Origin: an uncultured Oscillospiraceae bacterium
Lineage (GTDB): Bacteria > Bacillota > Clostridia > Oscillospirales > Acutalibacteraceae
Direction of reading: 5' to 3'
NCBI GenBank assembly: GCA_900555545.1
Contig: USLQ01000098.1
Location: 1 to 5,241, forward strand
DNA: 5,241 nt
Of the stretch, positions 1 through 4,776 are shown piece by piece. Every line of letters starts with the position of its first letter. Position 1 is the first letter of the stretch. The position numbers and the translations under genes were made by a program. Below the pieces are notes generated by a model. The model saw nothing but the letters and a program-made list of their open reading frames with translations, was not told the origin of the DNA and made no database searches.

Positions 1-318
1 GATGGGAAAACGGCTGATTCGCTTGGTAATGATGGCAAAGCGCAGGTCCGTACGGGCATGGATCATATCCCACGCATCGGAACGCCATCCATCCGCATCT
101 TCCAGAAAAAAGTCAGAAGTCATACACGTGTAGACTGTCTCCGGCGTTTGTAGTTTAAATACGCCTTGCCGGTTTCGCTGAAGGGGCAGGTTAAAAGCAT
201 TGGTGCGTGCCACAGCGGCGGCATCTTTTCCAAACTGGCTGTCCCGCCGGTAGACATAACAATTTTGACACCCTGGAGAAATTTTGCGACAGCCGTGCCA
301 CGGGTTCCAGATGGGCAT
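1..318 (-). CDS. DUF5131 (phage Gp37/Gp68-type) three-cysteine protein, N-terminal 106 residues; 3' end beyond window
   Basis: The gene starts at ATG 318 and stays open for 106 codons to base 1, so the C-terminus is missing (my recollection is that the family runs to roughly 240-280 residues). The start MPIWNPWHGC and the following SPGCQNCY are the family signature: cysteines 10, 17 and 20 form a C-x6-C-x2-C set after a Trp-rich opening. A second conserved block, CMTSDFFLEDADGWR, lies near residues 65-79, followed by DLRFAIITKRISRF near 91-104. The family is annotated as phage Gp37/Gp68 but is also found on bacterial chromosomes; its biochemical role is not established to my knowledge, and the cysteine trio suggests an iron-sulfur or zinc site (inference). 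A strong GGAGGTGATT ribosome site precedes the ATG. A terminator lies just upstream, and I see no promoter between it and the gene, so expression may depend on read-through from gtrA. No phage genes are visible nearby. Confidence 0.88.
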   Translation of the reverse strand, partial: MPIWNPWHGCRKISPGCQNCYVYRRDSQFGKDAAAVARTNAFNLPLQRNRQGVFKLQTPETVYTCMTSDFFLEDADGWRSDAWDMIHARTDLRFAIITKRISRFPI

Positions 319-320
319 GG

Positions 321-330
321 AATCACCTCC
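321..330 (-). promoter_or_regulatory. Strong ribosome binding site of the DUF5131 gene
   Basis: On the minus strand GGAGGTGATT is a near-complete complement of the 16S rRNA 3' end and sits 2 bases before ATG 318 (5 bases from the GGAGG core). It fixes the start of the truncated DUF5131 gene. It follows the U-run of the upstream terminator by only nine bases. Confidence 0.8.
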
Positions 331-339
331 TATAGGTTG

Positions 340-367
340 AAAAACGAGGGCGAAAAACGCCCTCGTT
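340..367 (-). terminator. Rho-independent terminator after gtrA
   Basis: AACGAGGGCG (343-352) and CGCCCTCGTT (358-367) form a perfect 10-bp stem around a five-base loop. Read on the minus strand the stem runs into five T residues (344-340, partly shared with the stem end). It lies 16 bases past the gtrA stop. The plus-strand side has no T-run, so it acts on the leftward transcript. The DUF5131 ribosome site comes immediately after it. Confidence 0.88.
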
Positions 368-382
368 CTCCGATGTGTGCTG

Positions 383-904
383 CTATTGCTTGTCCCCGTC
401 CGTTTTGCCTTTCTCTGCCTGTGCCTGTTCCATTTTTTTCCGCTCCTTGAGCCCAAGGTCATTGGTGTTGATGCTCTTGCCAAACACAAAGAATCGATCG
501 TACAGGAACTCCGTGACAAAGTTAATGGCCATGGTAAACGCCAAAACCAGATAGTCATTCCAACCTGCTTGTTCCGTCAGTGCATCGCCCCACCAGGTTG
601 ACAGCGGAATAAATACCACGTAAAAACAGGCGACCTTGATCATGGCGATCGGTACATTGTTGGCAGATTTGAAGGTGAATTTACGATTGACTGTAAAGTT
701 GAAAAGGACGGAGAGAATGACCGCAGGCAGATATGCAGGCCAGTAGGGGAGATGCGCCACCTCCTGCAACAAGGTAAAGGACACAAATTGAATAATGCCG
801 GCTCCTGCCGAAAAGAGGACGAATTTAAGGGCCTGAATCACCGTTTGTTCGGTCGTGAGATGCTTTTGGCCTTCTAACTTCTTTTCTTCTTTCATCTCTT
901 TCAT
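383..904 (-). CDS. GtrA-family four-helix membrane protein
   Basis: A 173-residue protein of the GtrA family (Pfam PF04138). Characterised members help move polyprenyl-phosphate-linked sugars across the membrane for cell-surface glycosylation; the sugar here is unknown. Four hydrophobic segments are visible at about residues 25-47, 56-75, 84-105 and 117-138. The family hallmarks FNFTVNRKFTF (68-78), after helix 2, and NFVTEFLYDRFFVF (128-141), at the end of helix 4, are both present. A charged N-terminus (MKEMKEEKK) and a Lys/Glu-rich tail past residue 150 flank the core. ATG 904 is chosen because GGGAAAGAAG lies just upstream, and because family alignment needs no more sequence; ATG 895 is possible. 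The frame is open upstream through the damaged repressor gene, so a longer fusion is also possible. A terminator follows the stop. No glycosyltransferase partner is visible here. Confidence 0.9.
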   Translation of the reverse strand: MKEMKEEKKLEGQKHLTTEQTVIQALKFVLFSAGAGIIQFVSFTLLQEVAHLPYWPAYLPAVILSVLFNFTVNRKFTFKSANNVPIAMIKVACFYVVFIPLSTWWGDALTEQAGWNDYLVLAFTMAINFVTEFLYDRFFVFGKSINTNDLGLKERKKMEQAQAEKGKTDGDKQ

Positions 905-923
905 TGAGATCGCTTCTTTCCCG

Positions 924-929
924 ATTATA
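924..929 (-). promoter_or_regulatory. Possible -10 element upstream of gtrA
   Basis: A perfect TATAAT reads leftwards 19 bases before ATG 904. No good -35 is found at 16-18 bases spacing, and transcription from it would leave a leader of only about 12 bases. It sits just after a 7-bp inverted repeat. This may be chance in AT-rich DNA. Confidence 0.2.
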
Positions 930-933
930 AATT

Positions 934-954
934 TGAGCAACATCTGATTGCTCA
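934..954. repeat. Perfect 7-bp inverted repeat before gtrA
   Basis: TGAGCAA (934-940) and TTGCTCA (948-954) are exact reverse complements separated by seven bases, in the 88-base gap between the broken repressor gene and gtrA. No T-run follows on either strand, so it is not a classical terminator. It could be an operator or an mRNA hairpin just upstream of the gtrA translation start. Confidence 0.5.
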
Positions 955-992
955 GAACATCCAACAGATATGTGTCCGGCTTCTGGGCAAGA

Positions 993-1336
993 TTATTGTT
1001 GAGTTTTGCCGTTGATGTGCTCCTTAATTCTGTCAAAAGACTCCTGGCTGATAACATGCTCAATCCGGCAGGCGTCCTGAACGGCGGTGTCCGCATCCAC
1101 ACCGAGGATGGTGAGCGCCTGAGAGAGTACCTGATCCCCTGATCGGTCAGGTGGAGCCCGCCGTTCCCATCTACTGTTACATAGCCATTCTGACGCAATA
1201 GCCCCATCGCACGGCTGATGCTGGGTTTAGAAAAGCCAAGTTCATTTGCGACATCTACAGAGCGTACGCGATCCAGCCGCTGACTCAGGATAAGAATTGT
1301 TTCCAGATAATTTTCTCCGGATTCCTGAAGAACCAT
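993..1336 (-). pseudogene. DtxR/MntR-family metal-dependent repressor, disrupted by an internal deletion with frameshift
   Basis: Codons 1-67 from ATG 1336 encode a typical small DtxR-like N-terminus: MVLQESGENYLETI, then a winged helix with VRSVDVANELGFSKPSISRAM as recognition region and a wing ending HLTDQG. Directly after GGG (1138-1136) the family pattern breaks. It resumes in another frame at CAG 1133 as QVLSQALTILGVDADTAV, DACRIEHVISQESFDRI and ends at TAA 993-995. DACRIEH matches the DtxR metal-site pattern C-x2-E-H. Relatives have about 11 residues between the two halves, ending in a metal-binding His (MntR His77 position); only two bases remain, so about 31 bases seem lost. An intact protein would have about 124 residues and would sense Mn or Fe. 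The ATG is supported by AAAGGA 10 bases upstream. In the original frame translation continues into gtrA. Confidence 0.85.
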
Positions 1337-1371
1337 AAAGGTCAGATCCTTTCGTATGAGGAGATAATTGT

Positions 1372-1389
1372 ATACTACGAATATAGTAT
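1372..1389. promoter_or_regulatory. Inverted-repeat operator candidate at the dtxR-like promoter
   Basis: ATACTA (1372-1377) and TAGTAT (1384-1389) are a perfect 6-bp inverted repeat with a six-base spacer, covering the -10 and the expected transcription start of the repressor gene. A third half-site, ATACT (1394-1398), pairs with AGTAT (1385-1389) over a four-base spacer, and TTGTA/TACAA sequences flank the cluster. DtxR/MntR-type repressors often bind repeats of this kind at their own promoters, so autoregulation is a fair inference; the motif is not one I recognise from a characterised member. Confidence 0.5.
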
Positions 1390-1411
1390 CACAATACTGT
1401 ACAAAATTCAA
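1383..1411 (-). promoter_or_regulatory. Sigma-A-type promoter of the dtxR-like gene
   Basis: Read leftwards, TTGAAT (1411-1406) and TACTAT (1388-1383) are separated by exactly 17 bases. The predicted start near 1376 gives a leader of about 40 bases to ATG 1336. The promoter may also drive gtrA, since no terminator separates the two genes. Confidence 0.6.
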
Positions 1412-1430
1412 TTTAAAACCAGATGATTTA

Positions 1431-1445
1431 TATCGCACAGCGATA
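1431..1445. repeat. Short perfect inverted repeat between DUF4364 and dtxR-like gene
   Basis: TATCGC (1431-1436) and GCGATA (1440-1445) flank a three-base loop, 16 bases beyond the DUF4364 stop codon. On the minus strand it is followed by TAAATC rather than a T-run, so it would be at best a weak terminator or an mRNA 3'-end hairpin. Confidence 0.35.
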
Positions 1446-1460
1446 ACATCAAGCGGAGAC

Positions 1461-2051
1461 TTAGCTGTTTTCCGTTTTTTCACCAGTAACATTCTCTCCC
1501 GCCAGTCGGGAGAGAATCATGGCATACAATCCCGCCGGATCTTCCAGAAAATTATTTTTTAGCTGTTCGGCCTGAAACATATCCGCCACATATAGTTGCA
1601 ATTGCATCAACTTGTCCGTACCATCCAGGATGGTAAAAGAGACGCTGTATCCGCCGTCCTCCAGGCGATTCATCTCAATTTTATTTTCACTCTCCCGGCG
1701 CAGGCGCGTCAGCAGGGAGAGCGTCTCGCGCACCGCGCGCTTGCGCACATTGATGGATAGATTGCTTTCAAGTGTCTCGGCCACATCTGCTCCCTTCGGG
1801 GTTAGGGTAAAGGTTTGATTCTCCAGTGTTCCTTGGGAGGAGAGGCACTCCGTTTTAACCAGATCAGACAGGCCCTGATTGACTTCAAAGTAGTTGGCGA
1901 TACCATTGCCTGTGATGGCATCAATCATATTTTTGCGCGTGAGGGGCTTCCCGATACTTTTGAGCAGGTAACAGATCAACACTTTGATATCTGCGCTGTT
2001 TTTCAGTCCGCCCAGTTCCACTCCGGCGTCAAAGGCGTTATAACGGTTCAT
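1461..2051 (-). CDS. DUF4364 family winged-helix protein
   Basis: A 196-residue soluble protein matching DUF4364, a Bacillota family of unknown function. The N-terminal part (residues 21-95) looks like a winged helix: DIKVLICYLLKSIGKPL begins the first helix, GIANYFEVNQGLSDL (50-64) is the most conserved family stretch, and FTLTPKGADVAETLE (81-95) resembles a wing strand followed by a helix. A charged helix, NVRKRAVRETLSLLTRLRRE (101-120), and a beta-rich C-terminal domain (GGYSVSFTILDG, KLMQLQLYV) follow. It may be a DNA-binding regulator (inference); no metal or ligand site is obvious. ATG 2051 is preferred over TTG 2063 because GGTGAT lies four bases upstream and family members begin close to the YNAFDAG motif. 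It is the first gene of the leftward block, 124 bases ahead of the repressor. A perfect 10-bp hairpin lies within its last codons. Confidence 0.88.
   Translation of the reverse strand: MNRYNAFDAGVELGGLKNSADIKVLICYLLKSIGKPLTRKNMIDAITGNGIANYFEVNQGLSDLVKTECLSSQGTLENQTFTLTPKGADVAETLESNLSINVRKRAVRETLSLLTRLRRESENKIEMNRLEDGGYSVSFTILDGTDKLMQLQLYVADMFQAEQLKNNFLEDPAGLYAMILSRLAGENVTGEKTENS
1491..1517. repeat. Perfect 10-bp inverted repeat inside the 3' end of the DUF4364 gene
   Basis: ATTCTCTCCC (1491-1500) and GGGAGAGAAT (1508-1517) are exact reverse complements with a seven-base loop. It lies in coding sequence for residues around ILSRLAGEN, about 30 bases before the stop. No T-run follows on either strand. 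It could be an mRNA 3'-end stabiliser, or simply a coding coincidence. Confidence 0.55.
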
Positions 2052-2142
2052 TTGAATCACCAAGCTTTATCGATTTCTATGTTTACTTTAACACAAAATG
2101 AGGGCAAATGGAAGAGGAAAGGTACGGCTTCATGATTTCCCC

Positions 2143-2171
2143 TTGACATTACAGTGCAAAACCTGTAAATT
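2143..2171 (+). promoter_or_regulatory. Sigma-A promoter of the uracil permease gene
   Basis: A perfect -35 TTGACA (2143-2148) and a fair -10 TAAATT (2166-2171, 4 of 6 consensus bases) are 17 bases apart. Transcription should begin near 2178, giving a leader of about 55 bases before the TTG start codon. The spacer contains an inverted repeat, suggesting repression at this promoter. Confidence 0.7.
2149..2168. promoter_or_regulatory. Operator candidate TTACAG-N8-CTGTAA within the permease promoter
   Basis: TTACAG (2149-2154) and CTGTAA (2163-2168) form a perfect 6-bp inverted repeat spaced by eight bases. It fills the spacer between -35 and -10 and enters the -10, where a bound dimeric repressor would block RNA polymerase. 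A second, purely AT repeat, ATTATT (2169-2174) and AATAAT (2181-2186), follows across the start site but may be compositional. I cannot assign the binding protein. Confidence 0.5.
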
Positions 2172-2216
2172 ATTAAAGGAAATAATCGTTTCTTGTTGAG
2201 ATTTTTTGAGCTTTTT

Positions 2217-2227
2217 AAGGGGAGGGG
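2217..2227 (+). promoter_or_regulatory. Ribosome binding site that fixes a TTG start for the permease
   Basis: AAGGGGAGGGG places its GGAGG core (2221-2225) seven bases before TTG 2233. The upstream in-frame TTG at 2206 has no ribosome site and would add nine residues absent from relatives, so 2233 is the start. Confidence 0.75.
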
Positions 2228-2232
2228 TTCTT

Positions 2233-3693
2233 TTGTCGCAGCAAAAACTATTAATTGGAATTCAGGAGCGCCCGTCGGCGGGTAAGTGGATTATCTTGAG
2301 TTTTCAGCATGTGTTTGCCATGTTCGGTTCAACGGTGCTGGTTCCCATGCTCACGGGTCTGCCGATCAATACGTCGCTTTTGTGTTCCGGCCTGGGTACG
2401 TTTATCTATATTCTCTGCACCAAGGCGCGTTGCCCGATTTATCTGGGCAGTTCGTTTGCCTATATTACGGTGATCATCTCGGCGCTCGGTGTCTCGGTCT
2501 CGGATCCGAATTTCAGCAGCCAGGCTAATTTTGCAGCCGTTGCCACCGGATTGATGATCGCTGGATTGATGTATGTTGTTTTTGCAATTATCATCTGGAT
2601 CGCGGGCACCCGTTGGATCGACAGGATCCTGCCGCCGGTTGTTGTTGGACCGATGATTATGGTAATTGGCTTAGGGCTTGCCTCCAGCGCCTGTTCCAAT
2701 GCGGGCCTTGTGGCCGTGGAAGGACAGAGGATGAATTGGCAGGTGGTAGCTGTCGCGCTTCTTACCTTGCTTGTGACGGCGCTCGTAGCTGTCTATGCCA
2801 AGGGATTCTTTAAGATCGTCCCGATCATGTCCGGTATTTTTGCCGGCATTGCCGTGAGCATTATCTTTGACTTGATCTTCAACCGTGGTGAAGGTGCCAA
2901 TCAGTTGATTCTGGGAAACCTTGCTGTAGTTGCCAATGATTTTAAAAATCTGGATATCATTGAGATGCCCAAGATCATGCTTCCGATCGGGAACGGTCAC
3001 AACCCGGGCTTTATTACCGGCTATTCATTGGATTTTTCCTTTGCGCTTGCGATTGTTCCAGTGGCCTTTGTCACGATGGCGGAACACATCGGCGACCACA
3101 CGGTGCTCAGCAACATCTGCGGTCAGAACTTCCTCAAGGATCCCGGCCTCCAGCGCACGCTGTTGGGAGATGGCCTCGCGACTTTTGTCGCCGGTATGAT
3201 CGGCGGACCGGCGAATACCTCGTACGGCGAGAATACGGGCGTGGTCGGCATGACGCGCATCGGCAGTGTATATGTCACGGGGGGCGCAGCCTTTATCGCA
3301 ATCCTGCTCGCCTTTATCAAGCCGTTTAAGGATCTGATTGCGGCCATCCCGCAGGCGGTCATGGGTGGTATCTGCATTGTGCTGTTTGGCTTTATCGCAG
3401 CCAACGGCCTGCGCGTGCTCATTGAGGCCAAGGTTGATTTCGGACAGTCCCGCAATACGATCATTGCATCTGTGATGCTCGTACTCGGCCTGGGCGGTGC
3501 GGCAATCCAGTTGACCAGCATCCAGTCTCTCTCCGGCATGTCCTTGGCTGCGCTTGCAGGTATCATCCTGAATTTAATTCTTCCGGAAAAGCGTGCCAAT
3601 AAGGTGGAAGAGGCACTCTCCACCGTAAATCCGCCCACGCTGGAGGATTCCGACAGCGTTGAGACGGAAAAGGCGGATTCGCGGGACTCATAA
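2233..3693 (+). CDS. uraA: Uracil permease, NCS2/NAT family (UraA/PyrP type)
   Basis: A 486-residue polytopic membrane protein that should import uracil by proton symport. Family marks run in order: LSFQHVFAMFGSTVLVP (22-38, with the Gln-His pair of TM1), YLGSSFAYI (70-78, UraA Phe73 region), LPPVVVGPMIMVIGLGLA (133-150), AFVTMAEHIGDHTVL (278-292) and the NAT signature NTSYGENTGVVGMTR (328-342). Glu284 and Glu333 match the uracil-binding Glu241 and Glu290 of E. coli UraA; Asp288 occupies the UraA His245 position. Overall similarity is closest to PyrP-type uracil permeases rather than xanthine or urate carriers, but substrate is inferred. About 14 membrane segments fit the length, and the final 35 residues are acidic and cytoplasmic. 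Translation begins at TTG. The promoter carries an inverted repeat in its spacer. No convincing terminator follows, so read-through into the DUF1858 gene is likely. Confidence 0.92.
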   Translation: MSQQKLLIGIQERPSAGKWIILSFQHVFAMFGSTVLVPMLTGLPINTSLLCSGLGTFIYILCTKARCPIYLGSSFAYITVIISALGVSVSDPNFSSQANFAAVATGLMIAGLMYVVFAIIIWIAGTRWIDRILPPVVVGPMIMVIGLGLASSACSNAGLVAVEGQRMNWQVVAVALLTLLVTALVAVYAKGFFKIVPIMSGIFAGIAVSIIFDLIFNRGEGANQLILGNLAVVANDFKNLDIIEMPKIMLPIGNGHNPGFITGYSLDFSFALAIVPVAFVTMAEHIGDHTVLSNICGQNFLKDPGLQRTLLGDGLATFVAGMIGGPANTSYGENTGVVGMTRIGSVYVTGGAAFIAILLAFIKPFKDLIAAIPQAVMGGICIVLFGFIAANGLRVLIEAKVDFGQSRNTIIASVMLVLGLGGAAIQLTSIQSLSGMSLAALAGIILNLILPEKRANKVEEALSTVNPPTLEDSDSVETEKADSRDS

Positions 3694-3700
3694 TTGGGTC

Positions 3701-3729
3701 TTGCAAATACCGGACATCCGCGATATAAT
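3701..3729 (+). promoter_or_regulatory. Sigma-A promoter of the DUF1858 gene
   Basis: TTGCAA (3701-3706) and a perfect TATAAT (3724-3729) are 17 bases apart, just after the permease stop. The predicted start near 3736 gives a leader of about 54 bases. It lets the small redox protein be expressed independently of the permease. Confidence 0.7.
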
Positions 3730-3789
3730 AAAACAGCAGTAAGCAGATCCAAACTGCAACAGCTTTTATTGACAGATAAGGAGGCTATT

Positions 3790-3996
3790 ATGGCTCAGAT
3801 TACAAAAGATATGACTGTCGGCGAGATCCTGGACCTTGACCGCGACACGGCGACATTTTTCCTGAATATGGGGATGCACTGCCTCGGCTGCCCCGCCTCT
3901 CGTGGGGAGACGTTGGCGCAGGCCTGTATGGTTCACGGCGTGGATGCCGATAAGCTGGAAAAGCAGATTAATGAGTTTCTTACAGCAAAGGAATAA
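3790..3996 (+). CDS. DUF1858 (hybrid-cluster-protein-associated redox disulfide) small protein
   Basis: A 68-residue soluble protein covering a whole DUF1858 domain (the TIGR03980 redox-disulfide type). It opens ITKDMTVGEILDLD, continues FFLNMGMHCLGCPASRGETL and closes with a short helical tail. Cys31 and Cys34 form the CLGC motif, and Cys46 is a third cysteine in AQACMVHG. The family is often found beside, or fused to, the hybrid cluster protein and other redox proteins of anaerobes, and is thought to take part in thiol or electron transfer; its exact role is not established. No hybrid cluster protein is in this window. ATG 3790 has AAGGAGG five bases upstream; the frame is open back to the permease stop but that stretch holds the promoter. 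It has its own promoter and is followed by a strong terminator, so it is probably a single-gene unit with some read-through from the permease. Confidence 0.92.
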   Translation: MAQITKDMTVGEILDLDRDTATFFLNMGMHCLGCPASRGETLAQACMVHGVDADKLEKQINEFLTAKE

Positions 3997-4022
3997 TCTG
4001 CCCGTCAAATGAAATTTTGGCA

Positions 4023-4059
4023 GCGCCCGTCCGGATTTTCCGCGCGGGCGCCGTTTTTT
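4023..4059 (+). terminator. Rho-independent terminator between DUF1858 gene and trmK
   Basis: GCGCCCG (4023-4029) pairs with CGGGCGC (4045-4051). After a G-U pair and one mismatch the inner CGG (4032-4034) pairs with CCG (4040-4042) around an ATTTT loop. Six T residues follow (4054-4059) after a two-base gap. It lies 26 bases past the DUF1858 stop. The trmK ribosome site begins on the very next base, so the terminator is also the trmK leader. Confidence 0.85.
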
Positions 4060-4066
4060 GAGGTGA
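4060..4066 (+). promoter_or_regulatory. Ribosome binding site of trmK
   Basis: GAGGTGA lies five bases before ATG 4072 and directly after the terminator T-run. It decides the start: the in-frame ATG 4009 upstream has no ribosome site and would have to translate through the terminator hairpin. Confidence 0.75.
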
Positions 4067-4071
4067 AGAAA

Positions 4072-4773
4072 ATGTCTGCCCATTGTGAGATCAGGCTGAA
4101 TCCGCGCCTTGCTGCTGCGGCCTCCATGGTGCGCCCGGGAAAGGTAGCGGCCGATGTTGGGACAGATCATGCCTATCTGCCCGCCTATCTGATTGCCAGC
4201 GGCCGGTGCCCGAAGTGTATCGCCGGAGATATTGGCGTAGGGCCATTGGACAATGCGCGTGAAACGGTTGCGCTCTATGGGCTGTCGGAGCAGATTACGC
4301 TCGTTCGATCTGACGGGCTGGAAAATGAGGCATTCCGAACGGCGGACGATATCGTCATTGCTGGAATGGGTGGTCAGATGATCGCCTCCATTCTCGTACG
4401 GGCTCCCTACTTAAAGGATGCGCGCTACCGTTTGATCCTTCAGCCCATGACACGCGCGGAGGAGGTCCACCTGTTTTTAGCCGCCAATGGCTTTTCCGTA
4501 GTGGAGGAGCGTGCCGTTACGGATGCGGGGAAGGTCTATCTTATCTTGGCCGCGCAGTACACGGGGGATGTACGCAGGCTCACCCCCGCCGAGGTCTACA
4601 TCGGTGCCCTGCGTGCGGGAGATGATCCAGATGCGGTACGCTTTATTGAAAAACAGCAGCGGCGCTTTATAAAGGAGCTCGAAGGGATCCGGCATCTTTT
4701 GGATAAACAGGATAGAGTGCAAGAGATTCAAGAGATTCTCTCCGGTTTAGAGCACGCGCTGAAAGGAGTATGA
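4072..4773 (+). CDS. trmK: tRNA (adenine-22 N1)-methyltransferase TrmK
   Basis: A 233-residue class I SAM-dependent methyltransferase of the TrmK family (B. subtilis YqfN), which makes m1A at position 22 of certain tRNAs in the cytoplasm. The N-terminus RLNPRLAAAASMV is typical. The SAM-binding loop is VAADVGTDHAYLPAYLI (25-41), with IAGDIGVGPLDNA (50-62) as the next acidic motif, IVIAGMGGQMIASIL (94-108) as the substrate-side loop and LILQPMTRAEEVHLFL (121-136) as motif VI-like strand and helix. A C-terminal coiled coil (about 188-230, with EKQQRRFIKELEGIRHLLDK) completes the family layout, and the length is normal. The start is set by GAGGTGA. It overlaps in function and probably in transcript with the Nif3 gene three bases downstream, the usual pairing in Bacillota. 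No own promoter is visible; a terminator lies just upstream. Confidence 0.95.
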   Translation: MSAHCEIRLNPRLAAAASMVRPGKVAADVGTDHAYLPAYLIASGRCPKCIAGDIGVGPLDNARETVALYGLSEQITLVRSDGLENEAFRTADDIVIAGMGGQMIASILVRAPYLKDARYRLILQPMTRAEEVHLFLAANGFSVVEERAVTDAGKVYLILAAQYTGDVRRLTPAEVYIGALRAGDDPDAVRFIEKQQRRFIKELEGIRHLLDKQDRVQEIQEILSGLEHALKGV

Positions 4774-4776
4774 GGG

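Larger units (their letters stand above)
2052..2232. other. Divergent intergenic region between DUF4364 and uracil permease genes
   Basis: This 181-base AT-rich gap must hold the start signals for both transcription units. The rightward promoter is clear (2143-2171). For the leftward DUF4364 gene I find only weak candidates, such as a TTGCCC-like -35 near 2104-2109 on the minus strand paired with AT-rich sequence, and make no call. No purine or PRPP riboswitch fits: the predicted rightward leader is only about 55 bases and no PyrR-type attenuator hairpin is seen. Confidence 0.6.

Noticed and set aside
948..1142. A 64-codon plus-strand frame opposite the damaged repressor gene
   Set aside because: It is antisense to sequence with clear DtxR family residues and has no ribosome site or recognisable domain.
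1337..1492. Extension of the repressor reading frame 52 codons upstream of ATG 1336
   Set aside because: That stretch holds the promoter, the inverted repeat and the end of the DUF4364 gene; ATG 1336 has a ribosome site and matches the family N-terminus.
2178..2232. Purine riboswitch or PyrR attenuator in the permease leader
   Set aside because: The predicted leader is about 55 bases, too short for either, and contains no matching stem set or terminator.
3123..3752. A 209-codon open frame on the minus strand opposite the permease gene
   Set aside because: It is fully antisense to a well-conserved coding sequence, lacks a ribosome site and shows no recognisable domain; it reflects codon bias of the permease gene.
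3735..3766. Weak inverted repeat GCAGT/ACTGC followed by CTTTTATT after the permease gene, considered as a terminator
   Set aside because: The stem is only five pairs with a long loop and the T-run is short and displaced; it falls downstream of the DUF1858 promoter start site.
4009..4071. Earlier in-frame ATG for trmK at 4009
   Set aside because: It has no ribosome site, would run through the terminator hairpin, and adds residues absent from the family.
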